64,000 nucleotides of DNA. Origin: JAHRAW01 sp965212085. GTDB lineage: Bacteria > Pseudomonadota > Gammaproteobacteria > Arenicellales > Poriferihabitantaceae. Position 1 is the stretch's first letter. Each line of letters starts with the position of its first letter. Below, one piece after another: positions 1-8,649 of the stretch. Below the pieces are notes generated by a model, which ran no database searches, had not been told where the DNA came from, and saw only the letters and a program-made list of their open reading frames with translations. The translations under genes were made by a program, and so were the position numbers. The stretch lies in the NCBI GenBank assembly GCA_965212085.1, contig OZ243042.1, positions 1,674,001 to 1,738,000 on the forward strand. Direction: 5' to 3'.

Positions 1-4
1 TTCC

Positions 5-1045
5 TGTAGAAGTTCACTATTTCACTGACAGAATAGCCTGACCAATCCCAACCCAAGAGGTACGACCCATGAGAGACAATACCCGAGACAAAACCCTGCA
101 GCGCAACTATTTGAGCAAATGGCGGTTCCTGATCCAGGAATACGAGCAGGTCAAGGCCGGACGCCATCCGAAGCTCCGCTTCGTCAGCGACTTCTACCGC
201 TTCCACCACACCAACCGGCAAACCTTCTTGAAGTATTATCACCGCGCCTCCCAGAGCGGCGATATCAGCGCCGTGTTGCCACAAAAGCGCGGCCCGAGGT
301 GGCGGGCGCGGCGCCCGGACCTCGAGCAGGCGATCCTGGCGCACCGGCAAAATGGCGTCAACCGCTATGAGATCTACACCCTGCTGTTGCCGGAGTTCAA
401 GGAATTGACGCCCTCGCCGAGTACGATTTATCGTATCCTTAAGCGCTATGGCGTCAATCGTATGAGTGTACCGATGAAGCAGAACAAACGGCGTATTATC
501 AAGCATAAAGCCGGGGAACTGGGGCATATTGACTGCCATTGCTTGAGCCGCGACCTGATTGTTTCCGACCCCCGGCGGCGTTATTTGGTATGCGTGCTGG
601 ATGATTGCACGCGGGTTGCGTGGGCGGAGGTGGTGGAAGACGTGAAGAGTCTGACGGTGATGTTTAGCACCTTGAAGATTCTGAATCTGTTGAACCTCAA
701 ATACCGCATACAGTTCGCCGAGATGTTGAGCGACAATGGTTCGGAGTTTGCTTCAAGGCGCGTGCCGGAGCGGCATCCGTTTGAGCGCATGCTGCAGGAG
801 TTGGGCATCCGTCATCGCTATACGCGCCCGTACCGGCCGCAGACCAATGGCAAGGTGGAGCGTTTCTGGCGGACGCTGAACGAGGATTTGATTGAGGGGA
901 CGACGTTTGAGACGGAGGCCGAGTTCAGGGACGAATTGGAGCAATACTTGCTCTACTACAACGAGTACAGACCGCACCAGGGCATCAACGCTAAAACCCC
1001 CAAACAAATGAATGATTCTTGTCAGCGAATTAGTGAACCTATACA
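5..1045 (+). mobile_element. IS481-family insertion sequence
   Basis: Seen: imperfect terminal inverted repeats at 5-34 and 1015-1045. Both read inward from TGTA and share the blocks GTTCACTA and GCTGACA/ACTGACA. The four bases before the left end (TTCC) recur right after the right end within ATTCC, which fits a short target duplication whose first base lies outside the window. The enclosed gene is a DDE transposase of the IS481 type, and TGT-type termini are usual for that family. The element sits inside a cluster of CGTCATTCCCG-type repeats. Because the window starts at base 1, the left flank cannot be examined further. Confidence 0.8.
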
Positions 1046-1133
1046 ATTCCCGCAAAGTACAAATCTCCCTCGGTGTCATCCCCGCGAAAAAACAAATCAC
1101 CCTCGGTGTCATTCCCGAACGATAGAAAAATAG
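69..1133 (+). CDS. IS481-family DDE transposase with read-through tail
   Basis: Catalyses cut-and-paste movement of the surrounding IS. An N-terminal helix-turn-helix region (about residues 35-130) precedes an rve-type integrase core. The catalytic triad is visible as D155 (in HIDCH), D222 (in SDNGSEF) and E264 (in GKVERF), followed by the family-typical RPHQGIN stretch near residue 305. The frame does not stop inside the element: residues about 316-326 are encoded by the right inverted repeat, and the last ~28 residues come from flanking repeat DNA. These are Cys/Pro/Arg-rich and show no domain. The core appears intact, so activity is possible; the tail is a site-specific accident of insertion. 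Confidence 0.85.
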   Translation: MRDNTRDKTLQRNYLSKWRFLIQEYEQVKAGRHPKLRFVSDFYRFHHTNRQTFLKYYHRASQSGDISAVLPQKRGPRWRARRPDLEQAILAHRQNGVNRYEIYTLLLPEFKELTPSPSTIYRILKRYGVNRMSVPMKQNKRRIIKHKAGELGHIDCHCLSRDLIVSDPRRRYLVCVLDDCTRVAWAEVVEDVKSLTVMFSTLKILNLLNLKYRIQFAEMLSDNGSEFASRRVPERHPFERMLQELGIRHRYTRPYRPQTNGKVERFWRTLNEDLIEGTTFETEAEFRDELEQYLLYYNEYRPHQGINAKTPKQMNDSCQRISEPIQFPQSTNLPRCHPREKTNHPRCHSRTIEK

Positions 1134-1168
1134 GGAGCGCCAGCGACCATATTTTTCATCGTATCGGG
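1075..1168. repeat. 94-bp palindromic repeat, copy A
   Basis: This 94-bp segment recurs almost unchanged at 1334-1427. Its second half folds as an imperfect hairpin: the arm at about 1113-1131 (CCCGAACGATAGAAAAATA) pairs with the arm at about 1150-1168, leaving a loop of ~18 bases. The first half carries GTCATCCCCGCGAAAA, which resembles REP-type repeats common in proteobacteria. No coding function is seen apart from the transposase tail that overlaps it. Confidence 0.75.
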
Positions 1169-1333
1169 AATCCAGGGACTAAACCGCCGGTGGTTCGTGT
1201 GGCGCTGGATTCCCGAGTACGCAAGTGTCCGTAAGCCGCTAGCGCGGCAACGGACACTAACGCTCGAGAATGACGGCAGCGTTGTTGCCACGCTCTCGGT
1301 GTCATACCCGCAAAAGCGCAAATCTTCCTCGCC

Positions 1334-1427
1334 GTCATCCCCGCGAAAAAACAAATCACCCTCGCCGTCATTCCCGAACGATAGAAAAATAAGGAGCGCC
1401 AGCGACCATATTTTTCATCGTATCGGG
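1334..1427. repeat. 94-bp palindromic repeat, copy B
   Basis: Second copy of the repeat at 1075-1168, in the same orientation, with the same hairpin arms and only a few substitutions. Between the copies (1169-1333) lie further fragments of the same family, including CGAGAATGACGGC in inverted sense and GTCATACCCGCAAAAGCGC. The stretch 1428-1610 is very GC-rich with C-runs and holds no recognisable gene. Confidence 0.75.
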
Positions 1428-1610
1428 CATCCGCTTTTTCGGCCCGGCGCCAGCCGGCCATCGCGCACAGGGATGTGCGCAGCGGCGCTGAAAACAGGAT
1501 GTTTTCCCGCGCCGCACAGGGGGGCGTGGGGGGCTCTCCCCCCCACATGCGCGTCACGCGCAACCCGCCCCGCGCCCCCGCGCCCCGCGCCCTCGCGCCC
1601 CCGCCCTCGC

Positions 1611-1634
1611 CGCCATTCCCGAACGATAGAAAAA
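1611..1634. repeat. Partial copy of the palindromic repeat
   Basis: Carries only the left hairpin arm (CATTCCCGAACGATAGAAAAA) of the 94-bp repeat; the right arm is missing. It lies just upstream of the candidate yajC promoter. Confidence 0.6.
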
Positions 1635-1648
1635 GAGCGCGTCAGCCG

Positions 1649-1679
1649 CTGACACCAAAGGCCGGGTTTGTGGCATAAT
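1649..1679 (+). promoter_or_regulatory. Possible yajC promoter
   Basis: CTGACA at 1649-1654 and CATAAT at 1674-1679 resemble sigma-70 -35 and -10 boxes, but the spacer of 19 bp is long. It is the only sigma-70-like pair between the repeat cluster and yajC. Confidence 0.3.
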
Positions 1680-1712
1680 CCATCGCACACAATCAATTTT
1701 GCGGATGTAATA

Positions 1713-2033
1713 ATGAACTTTCTGATTTCCGATGCATGGGCGCAGAGCGGCTTTGGCGGTTCCGGCGGCCTGGTGGGCTTGCTGCCCATGGTGCTGATTT
1801 TTGTGATTTTCTATTTGTTGCTGATTCGCCCCCAGCAAAAGCGCGCCAAGCAACACAAGACCATGGTGGCGGAGCTGTCCAAGGGGGACGAGATCGTGAC
1901 CAACGGCGGCGCGCTGGGAAAAATAACCTCGGTTGACGACAACTTCGTTACCGTGGAAATCGCCGACGGCGTGCGCATCAAGGTGCAGCGCATGGCGGTG
2001 GCGCAAATGATGCCCAAGGGGACGATCAAGTAG
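1713..2033 (+). CDS. yajC: Sec translocon accessory protein YajC
   Basis: Small inner-membrane partner of SecDF at the SecYEG translocon. The ATG at 1713 gives 106 residues, normal for YajC; an in-frame ATG at 1668 would add 15 residues not seen in the family. One membrane helix (about residues 20-38) is followed by the signature IRPQQKR and a soluble domain with the conserved GDEIVTNGG. In most proteobacteria secD follows directly. Here the secD start lies 7.7 kb away, and a helicase gene begins 24 bases after the yajC stop. Confidence 0.95.
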   Translation: MNFLISDAWAQSGFGGSGGLVGLLPMVLIFVIFYLLLIRPQQKRAKQHKTMVAELSKGDEIVTNGGALGKITSVDDNFVTVEIADGVRIKVQRMAVAQMMPKGTIK

Positions 2034-2057
2034 GGCGGAAAAGTTATCGTAGTTCAG

Positions 2058-5000
2058 GTGGCCATTCTCGATAACAGCAACCCCCAAACCAGCATTGGTG
2101 GATACTTGGGAGAGCAGCTGGACGAAGGTGCGGAGATTTTTCGCATTGTCTCGGCTTATTTCACGGTGTATGCCTATGAAATGTTGCGAGATGGATTGGG
2201 TAACGCTGGCGCGGTACGGTTTTTATACGGTGACCCTGGTTCGGTGGAAGAAGTCAATCCCAATGCAAATGAAAGCAAGAATTTTAAACTGACCGAGCAG
2301 GGACTTTCGCCGAAAAGATTGCTTCAACAAAGACGCCTCGCCAAGGACTGTGAGAAGTGGATAGAAAAACAAGTTGCCGTCCGCACTATCAAACAGGCGA
2401 ATTTCTTGCACGGCAAAATGTACCACCTTGAACGGACCGCTGGCGTAGACGTGGCAGTCGCCGGTAGCTCGAACTTTACGCGCCGCGGGCTCGGTTTTGA
2501 TTCTGGTGCGAACTTGGAAATCAATTTACCCATCGCAGATGCTACAACTTGTGATGCGTTAAAACACTGGTTCGATGCTATCTGGAATGACAAACAACGA
2601 ACCAGGGACGTCAAGGATGAGGTATTGGCTGCGTTACGACGGCTTGGTGCAAACCTCTCACCGGAGTTGGTCTACTACAAAACCTTGCTAGAGGTGTTCC
2701 GTGACCGGCTGGCTGCGCGCGAAGAAACTGACGGTAGACTGGATAAGTTGCATTTGCGGGACACACAAATATGGAATACATTATACCCATTTCAGCGAGA
2801 CGGCGTGACCGGCATCATCAACCGCCTGAAGCGGTATAATGGCTGTATTCTCGCTGATAGTGTCGGGCTTGGTAAAACCTACACTGCGTTAGCTATCATC
2901 CGTTATTATGAGGCGCAAAATAAGCAGGTATTGGTATTATGTCCGAAGAAGCTCGGCGAAAATTGGAAACTTTACGCTGCACAATTTGGCCAGAAAGGCA
3001 ACCCGTTCAAGCAGGATAATCTCCACTACACCGTCCTGTATCATACTGATTTATCAAGGGATTCAGGAGATTCCAACGGGATAGATTTGGCCCAATTTAA
3101 CTGGGGCGCTTACGGTCTCGTGGTTATAGATGAATCCCACAATTTTCGCAACGAATCTCGCAGTGCATACGATGAACACGGCGACGTTATCCGCCGTAGC
3201 CGCTATGAGCGGTTGTTGGAAGAAGTCATCAAAGCGAATGGTGAAACCCGCGTATTAATGCTGTCGGCTACGCCCGTGAATACCTCTTTGGCCGATTTGC
3301 GCAACCAGCTCTATCTGATGACTGGCAAACGAGAAAATACCTTTCAGGAGACACTTGGTATAGATAATCTTCGCACCATGCTCGGTATCGCACAAAGGGA
3401 TTTCAAGGAGTGGGAACAGAGCGCTGGTAAAAAGAACAAGCGCGATCTTTTTGCTAAACTTGGCGGTCATTTTTTTATGCTATTGGATGCCGTATCCATC
3501 GCCCGATCACGCCGCCACGTGGAAAAGTTCTACTCCGAGGTCGTGGAAAAAATCGGCGGCTTTCCCAAACGTGCCAAGCCAGAGAACAAAAACCCACCCA
3601 CAGACACGCAAGCCGAGCTCTCCTACGAAACGCTGGATAGGGAGATTAGTAGCTTCAGGCTGTCCATTTATACCCCGGCTGCGTATGTCACCAGTAATCA
3701 GGCAAAACAGAAACTGGAAGAAGAGAAGCAGCAACGCAACTTCAATCAAGCCGACCGTGAACGCTGGTTAATCGGTATGATCCGCATAAATTTCCTGAAA
3801 CGCTTAGAGAGTGCTGCGCCGTCATTAGCTCTGACTCTGGAGCGCACTATCAAAAAGATTGACCAATTGATGGGAAGAATCAAACAATATCAAGATAATC
3901 AATCATCCACCGATGAAGCGGATGAGGTGCCCGAGGACGATTTGGATGACGAGGATTTCACCGTCAATAAGGCCCGTAGGCCATTTCATTTCAAAGACTT
4001 GGATTTGCCGAGCTGGTTAAATGATCTGCGAAAAGATCGGGAAATTTTAGAGGGCGTCCGAGTCCGAGTCGCTGCAATTACTCCAGAACGCGACGGTAAG
4101 CTGGCTGCGTTGATGGCGCAATTGCGATACAAACTACAAAACCCGGAGGCCGACAAGGACGGGCGTATGAATCGTAAGGTGTTGGTGTTCACCGCTTTCA
4201 AGGACACGGCAGATTATCTGTACCGCGAACTGATGCCGGAGATTGAGGCTTTGGGTGTGGCGTGCTCAATGGTGGCGGGTGATGAAACAAAAACTACTTA
4301 TGGCAAGAATAATTTTAACGATATTTTGACTAACTTTGCACCCATAGGACGCGGCCGCTTTGAGCGCGACGAGCTAGGCAAGCCCACCGTGGATGGGAAA
4401 CCAGAGATCGATGTCTTGATCGCCACTGACTGCATCTCCGAGGGACAGAATCTGCAGGATTGCGATTTGGTAGTGAATTATGATATTCACTGGAATCCGG
4501 TACGCCTAATCCAACGCTTTGGCCGGATTGACCGCATTGGCAGTCGTAACCAGCAAGTACGCATGGTTAACTACTGGCCGACCGAAGAACTGGATGACTA
4601 CCTAAATCTAAAAAACCGAGTAGAAGCGCGAATGGCATTGGTGGATGCCGCAGCTACTGGTGATGATCGTCTCGCCCCTGAAGGTGAAATACGCGACAAC
4701 GCCCAACTGGAATTGAATTTTCGCGACGCCCAACTACGTCGCTTGCGTGAAGAAGTGCTCGACCTGGATGAACTTGACGATGGCGTGGCACTGAGCGATT
4801 TCTCATTAGACGACTTCTTGGCTCAACTGGAGGACTACTTACGGAAGAACCTAAAGGAATTGGAAAGTACACCACCGGGTGTGTACGCCGTTGCTCCCGT
4901 AGCGGAGCAAGGGGGGCAAGATAGTCTTTTTTCCGGTATTGCTACTCCAGGCGTGATTTTTTGCCTGCGTCAGAAAAATCCCCCCCAAGGCAAACAAAGC

Positions 5001-5381
5001 CCTAGTCCTTTGCAACCTCACTACCTGGTTTATGTGCGCGATAACGGCGATGTGCGCTACAATTACTTACACGCCAAACAAACATTAGAGCTATTCGCAG
5101 AGTTGGCACGTGGACGAGACAAACCGTTAATACCCTTGTGTGATGCTTTCGACCGTGAGACCAACGATGGACGGAACATGGAAAAATACGATAAATTGCT
5201 GGATAATGTTTTTCGCGCTGTCAGCGGACAATTTCGCCAACAAATGATGGAAGGCCTACGGAATCGCGATGGTGTTCTGCCCAGTTCGAACGAACAACCT
5301 CGTGATGCAGACGATTTTGAACTAGTAACCTGGTTGGTGGTTAAAAGCGACGAATCAAATGCTACCACTCAAGAAAAATAG
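2058..5381 (+). CDS. PLD-nuclease / SNF2-type helicase fusion, defence-like
   Basis: Protein of 1107 residues from a GTG start. Residues ~1-190 form a phospholipase-D-type nuclease domain with one HKD motif (H118-x-K120, then SSNF near 137-140). A SNF2/HepA-like superfamily 2 helicase follows: Walker A GLGKT (270-274), DESH (358-361), SATP (403-406), and a C-terminal helicase lobe with SEGQNLQ and QRFGRIDRIG around residues 790-830. A single HKD motif suggests a dimeric active site. Helicases of this architecture are usually found in defence or restriction loci; the specific role here is inferred. The gene starts 24 bases after yajC, so it may be co-transcribed. Its AT-rich codon use differs from yajC and secD and points to transfer. 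The sigma-factor gene follows 14 bases downstream, which suggests a functional pair. Confidence 0.85.
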   Translation: MAILDNSNPQTSIGGYLGEQLDEGAEIFRIVSAYFTVYAYEMLRDGLGNAGAVRFLYGDPGSVEEVNPNANESKNFKLTEQGLSPKRLLQQRRLAKDCEKWIEKQVAVRTIKQANFLHGKMYHLERTAGVDVAVAGSSNFTRRGLGFDSGANLEINLPIADATTCDALKHWFDAIWNDKQRTRDVKDEVLAALRRLGANLSPELVYYKTLLEVFRDRLAAREETDGRLDKLHLRDTQIWNTLYPFQRDGVTGIINRLKRYNGCILADSVGLGKTYTALAIIRYYEAQNKQVLVLCPKKLGENWKLYAAQFGQKGNPFKQDNLHYTVLYHTDLSRDSGDSNGIDLAQFNWGAYGLVVIDESHNFRNESRSAYDEHGDVIRRSRYERLLEEVIKANGETRVLMLSATPVNTSLADLRNQLYLMTGKRENTFQETLGIDNLRTMLGIAQRDFKEWEQSAGKKNKRDLFAKLGGHFFMLLDAVSIARSRRHVEKFYSEVVEKIGGFPKRAKPENKNPPTDTQAELSYETLDREISSFRLSIYTPAAYVTSNQAKQKLEEEKQQRNFNQADRERWLIGMIRINFLKRLESAAPSLALTLERTIKKIDQLMGRIKQYQDNQSSTDEADEVPEDDLDDEDFTVNKARRPFHFKDLDLPSWLNDLRKDREILEGVRVRVAAITPERDGKLAALMAQLRYKLQNPEADKDGRMNRKVLVFTAFKDTADYLYRELMPEIEALGVACSMVAGDETKTTYGKNNFNDILTNFAPIGRGRFERDELGKPTVDGKPEIDVLIATDCISEGQNLQDCDLVVNYDIHWNPVRLIQRFGRIDRIGSRNQQVRMVNYWPTEELDDYLNLKNRVEARMALVDAAATGDDRLAPEGEIRDNAQLELNFRDAQLRRLREEVLDLDELDDGVALSDFSLDDFLAQLEDYLRKNLKELESTPPGVYAVAPVAEQGGQDSLFSGIATPGVIFCLRQKNPPQGKQSPSPLQPHYLVYVRDNGDVRYNYLHAKQTLELFAELARGRDKPLIPLCDAFDRETNDGRNMEKYDKLLDNVFRAVSGQFRQQMMEGLRNRDGVLPSSNEQPRDADDFELVTWLVVKSDESNATTQEK

Positions 5382-5395
5382 ACTACTCAACAGCC

Positions 5396-6946
5396 GTGCA
5401 ATCCGAAACCAAACCAACTAAGAACAAAGTTTTCCAGTCTGTTAGTAATAATCTTTGGAAAGCTTTGCATAATTTTGAAGATGCACCTTTGTACGAAGGC
5501 GCGATTCAGCTACTAAGCGAATTCGGATTAACCAGCGACCGTACTATAGATATTGACGAGCATGGTGGTACGCTGGATTGCTTTTTGGATAATTTTCCAT
5601 ATATCAAGGAAAAATTAACCGATAGAGAATGTCATACTCTCAACAGACTCATACACGAAATTTTTTTCCTTTTCCAAATTACCGAAAAGGAAATACGATT
5701 GTCGCCATCCCGCGGAAAAGACGGTGGTATATTGGCTCAGTCCATAATTTTTGTAGTCGCAGATATACGCTATTCCCCCTACCTAACTCAAGGCGAATTG
5801 CAATCCATTATTCGGGCATTGAACAAGGTCGTTGCACATCCAGTAATTGGTATATTTCGGTATAAAAAGCGGATAGCGCTGGCAGCGGCAGCACATAGGA
5901 AACATAAGCTCCAGTCAGAAAAAAATGTTCTATTTGCTGCAGGTGTGACCATGGATGTTCGCCTTCAAAATCCACACTGGAGACACAAAAACTTCTTGAC
6001 AAAATGGCAGAGAGTCATTACATCCGGACCTTCGGTAACTTTTGGGGATGTAATACGTCACTTGGTTAATGTCCCGGACAAATACCGCACAAATTGCCTG
6101 TGTAAACACAGCGATGCACCTGATATTCTTAGTGTCTATATTGAGGAGATAAGCCGTTGGTCACTTCTTTCTAAACGAGAGGAGCAAGATCTGGCGCAGA
6201 ATATGCACCACGATCGCGAAGCTAGAGAGAAATTTATTTGTTCCAACTTAAGATTAGTAGTATGGGTAGCTAAAAAATATTCAGGAATTTCCAATCTTGA
6301 CCTGTTGGATTTGATTCAAGAAGGCACCATAGGCCTGATGAAAGCCGTAAAAAGGTTTGACTGCGACCGTGGTTACAAGTTTTCGACTTACGCCACTTGG
6401 TGGATTCGTCAAGCGATTACCCGTTCTATTGCCAACCAGGCGCGCACCATTCGTATTCCAGTACATATGCTCGAAACCATCAACAAGATCAACCGCGTGT
6501 CCCGCCGGGCCTTGGAAGAGAAAGGACGCGAGGCATTGCCCGAGGAACTCGCAGAAAAAATGGAATTGCCCGAAGAAAAAGTGCGTACGGTATTGAAAAT
6601 CGCCAAAGAACCGATTTCCATGGAAATCCCTATTGGCGACGACGAAGGCTCGCGTTTAGGCGATTTTATTGAGAATAAAAATATCGTAGCACCGAGTGAT
6701 GCGTCCATTGATTCCGGGCTAATACGTGCGACCCATGAGCTATTAGACTCGCTCACTGAACGTGAAGCTAAAGTATTGCGGATGCGGTTCGGTATAAGGA
6801 TGAACACCGAACACACATTGGCAGAAATCGGCGGACAGCTCGGTGTGACCCGCGAACGCATCCGGCAGATAGAGGCGAAAGCCCTGAGAAAACTACGCCA
6901 TCCAAGGTGCTCTGGGCATCTACGAAGCTTTCTGTACAACGCCTGA
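5396..6946 (+). CDS. Sigma-70 factor fused to an unknown N-terminal domain
   Basis: Protein of 516 residues, GTG start 14 bases after the helicase stop. Residues ~240-516 are a complete RpoD-type sigma: region 1.2 (SVYIEEISRW, ~246), region 2 with RLVV and the promoter-melting/-10 helix YATWWIRQAITRSIA (~332-346), region 3 (RTIRIPVHM, ~350), and region 4.2 (GVTRERIRQIEAKALRKLRHP, ~483-503). These recognition helices are almost those of housekeeping RpoD, so it should read ordinary promoters. Region 1.1 and the RpoD non-conserved insert are absent. Residues 1-235 are instead a domain I cannot name, with a conserved-looking stretch near 150-205 (IFRYKKRIALA, HRKHK, LQNPHWRHK). AT-rich, like its helicase neighbour. 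A transcriptional reporter or effector arm of a helicase system is inference. Confidence 0.85.
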   Translation: MQSETKPTKNKVFQSVSNNLWKALHNFEDAPLYEGAIQLLSEFGLTSDRTIDIDEHGGTLDCFLDNFPYIKEKLTDRECHTLNRLIHEIFFLFQITEKEIRLSPSRGKDGGILAQSIIFVVADIRYSPYLTQGELQSIIRALNKVVAHPVIGIFRYKKRIALAAAAHRKHKLQSEKNVLFAAGVTMDVRLQNPHWRHKNFLTKWQRVITSGPSVTFGDVIRHLVNVPDKYRTNCLCKHSDAPDILSVYIEEISRWSLLSKREEQDLAQNMHHDREAREKFICSNLRLVVWVAKKYSGISNLDLLDLIQEGTIGLMKAVKRFDCDRGYKFSTYATWWIRQAITRSIANQARTIRIPVHMLETINKINRVSRRALEEKGREALPEELAEKMELPEEKVRTVLKIAKEPISMEIPIGDDEGSRLGDFIENKNIVAPSDASIDSGLIRATHELLDSLTEREAKVLRMRFGIRMNTEHTLAEIGGQLGVTRERIRQIEAKALRKLRHPRCSGHLRSFLYNA

Positions 6947-7086
6947 TGGAGAATTGCTGTTATACTCCTATGGCCAGACTGTACAAATGCATAAAAAATT
7001 GTGGTCCTGAAACTCTGGCTAAATTAGCTAAAACTATGAATAAACCCATAAAAACCTCCAATTTTGAGGATATTGCCTTGAAATTG

Positions 7087-7114
7087 TTGTTCTAACCCCG
7101 AAATTAGGTATAAT
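7087..7114 (+). promoter_or_regulatory. Candidate sigma-70 promoter before the AAA ATPase gene
   Basis: TTGTTC at 7087-7092 and a perfect TATAAT at 7109-7114 are separated by 16 bp, about 50 bases upstream of the ATPase start. This suggests the ATPase can be transcribed separately from the helicase-sigma pair. The rest of 6947-7164 is AT-rich; it contains a 41-codon open frame (6970-7095) that I do not regard as a gene. Confidence 0.5.
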
Positions 7115-7164
7115 TAACGAAACATATAAATTTACATATTTAACTAATTATCCGTGATTTTAGT

Positions 7165-8388
7165 ATGACAGGCAACCCATATCGGCCCGGTGCCGCCCAT
7201 GCTCCGCCCTACCTTGCTGGGCGCAGTAGCGAACGTCAGGAATTTTCCCGCATTTTGGGGCAAAGGCCAGTTTTGGAAAATTTGGTGCTGACTGGGGTTC
7301 GAGGTATCGGCAAGACCGTTCTTTTGCAGGACGCGCTCAGGAAAAACGCTATTGAAAGTGGCTGGATCTGGGTGGGTAGTGACATATCCGAAGCGGTCTC
7401 TGTCAGCGAGGATCATTTTGCACAACGTTTGCTAGCGGATATGCAAACCATTTCTGGCGATTGGCCATATTCAGTTCGCCAACGACAACGCCCCGGCTTT
7501 ACTAGCGATATGGAATATGAAACAGTGGCCTTTGACTACCAGACCATGTCGACTTTGTTTGAACAAGAGCCGGGACTGACTTCTGACAAACTCAAGAAGA
7601 TTTTGCTTGTCGCTTGGGATTTGCTACAAAAAAATATGCCAAAAAAAAAGGGAATTATCTTTGCTTGGGACGAGGCTCAGAATCTGGCAGACCGAAGTGC
7701 AGAGAAACAATATCCTCTTGCTACAATGCTTGATGTATTCAGTTCTTTACAAAGTCAAGGTATACCTTTCATGTTGGTGTTGGCTGGGTTACCTACCTTA
7801 TTTCCCAAACTGGTTAGGTCGCGGACTTATGCGGAGCGGATGTTTCGAGTGATGACTTTAGATAACCTGAATAGTCAGGATGCTACTGAGGCAATTGCAA
7901 AACCATTAGAACATGATCCGGAGAGGGTGAAAAATTTCTTCAACAACAACAGTAACTCGATCGTATACATTACAAGGGGATACCCATATTTTCTTCAATT
8001 CTGGTGCCGGGAACTATATGACTATATTACCGGTAGCTCGTCGATTAATGACGGACATAGCACCGACATTATCGAGCGCATCACCCATAAATTGGACATA
8101 GATTTTTTTGAGGCTCGTTGGGCTAAATTAACCGATCGACAGAGAGATCTGCTCAGCGTCATTGCTCATCTTGAAAATAGCGACAAGGAATTCACCGTTC
8201 AGGAAATCACAGAGAAATCAAAGACAATCGGGCGTGCATTTAGTGGTAGCCACGTCAATCAAATACTTACTACGTTGTTTAATAAGGGAATGATATTCAA
8301 AAATCGCCATGGCAAATACATTCTTGCTGTACCGTTGTTGGACGAATACGTCCGTCGGCGTACGACTGATTTCCCTACTCATGAATAA
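7165..8388 (+). CDS. AAA ATPase of the Orc1/Cdc6-like (AAA_16) type
   Basis: Protein of 407 residues. It has a Walker A motif GVRGIGKT (44-51), a Walker B GIIFAWDE (163-170), a sensor-like segment LVLAGLPTLFPKL (about 203-215), and a C-terminal part (about 310-400) that looks like a winged helix (SGSHVNQIL, LFNKGMIF). Such single-module ATPases occur as effectors or switches in defence and mobile loci, but the substrate cannot be deduced. It is as AT-rich as the helicase and sigma genes upstream and has its own promoter candidate. A run of nine A residues near 7641-7649 could allow slippage. Membership in the same system as the helicase and sigma factor rests on position and composition only. 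Confidence 0.7.
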   Translation: MTGNPYRPGAAHAPPYLAGRSSERQEFSRILGQRPVLENLVLTGVRGIGKTVLLQDALRKNAIESGWIWVGSDISEAVSVSEDHFAQRLLADMQTISGDWPYSVRQRQRPGFTSDMEYETVAFDYQTMSTLFEQEPGLTSDKLKKILLVAWDLLQKNMPKKKGIIFAWDEAQNLADRSAEKQYPLATMLDVFSSLQSQGIPFMLVLAGLPTLFPKLVRSRTYAERMFRVMTLDNLNSQDATEAIAKPLEHDPERVKNFFNNNSNSIVYITRGYPYFLQFWCRELYDYITGSSSINDGHSTDIIERITHKLDIDFFEARWAKLTDRQRDLLSVIAHLENSDKEFTVQEITEKSKTIGRAFSGSHVNQILTTLFNKGMIFKNRHGKYILAVPLLDEYVRRRTTDFPTHE

Positions 8389-8649
8389 TTCCGACCCTAG
8401 CACTGTGGGCAAAATTAAAATATAAGAAACGCTGAGCGCATGTAATGATGGCGATCTTGTAGAAACTGCATGGACATTACTTAACATGTTGAAGTATACC
8501 AGTGAACGTACGACGGACTAGATGGTGCCGAAAAGCATTTATAGGTCAATTCTCTCCACTCGATAAAATGTCTCGATCTATTTCTAATCTAGAATTTCTG
8601 CGATTTTTTCATTCTCGGCTAAAATGAACCTTTTAATTAAGGTGAACCA
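8389..8649. other. AT-rich intergenic region before the recombinase
   Basis: No gene, tRNA or convincing hairpin is visible in these 261 bases. Just before the recombinase start there is a TAAAAT hexamer (about 8618-8623) and an AAGGTG ribosome-binding site. The sequence marks the transition from AT-rich accessory genes to the GC-rich recombinase gene. Confidence 0.4.

Noticed and set aside
6970..7095. 41-codon frame between the sigma and ATPase genes
   Set aside because: No ribosome-binding site or recognisable feature, and it overlaps the candidate ATPase promoter.
8389..8649. Retron-type or tRNA-like RNA before the recombinase
   Set aside because: No reverse transcriptase nearby and no cloverleaf or extended inverted repeat could be drawn.
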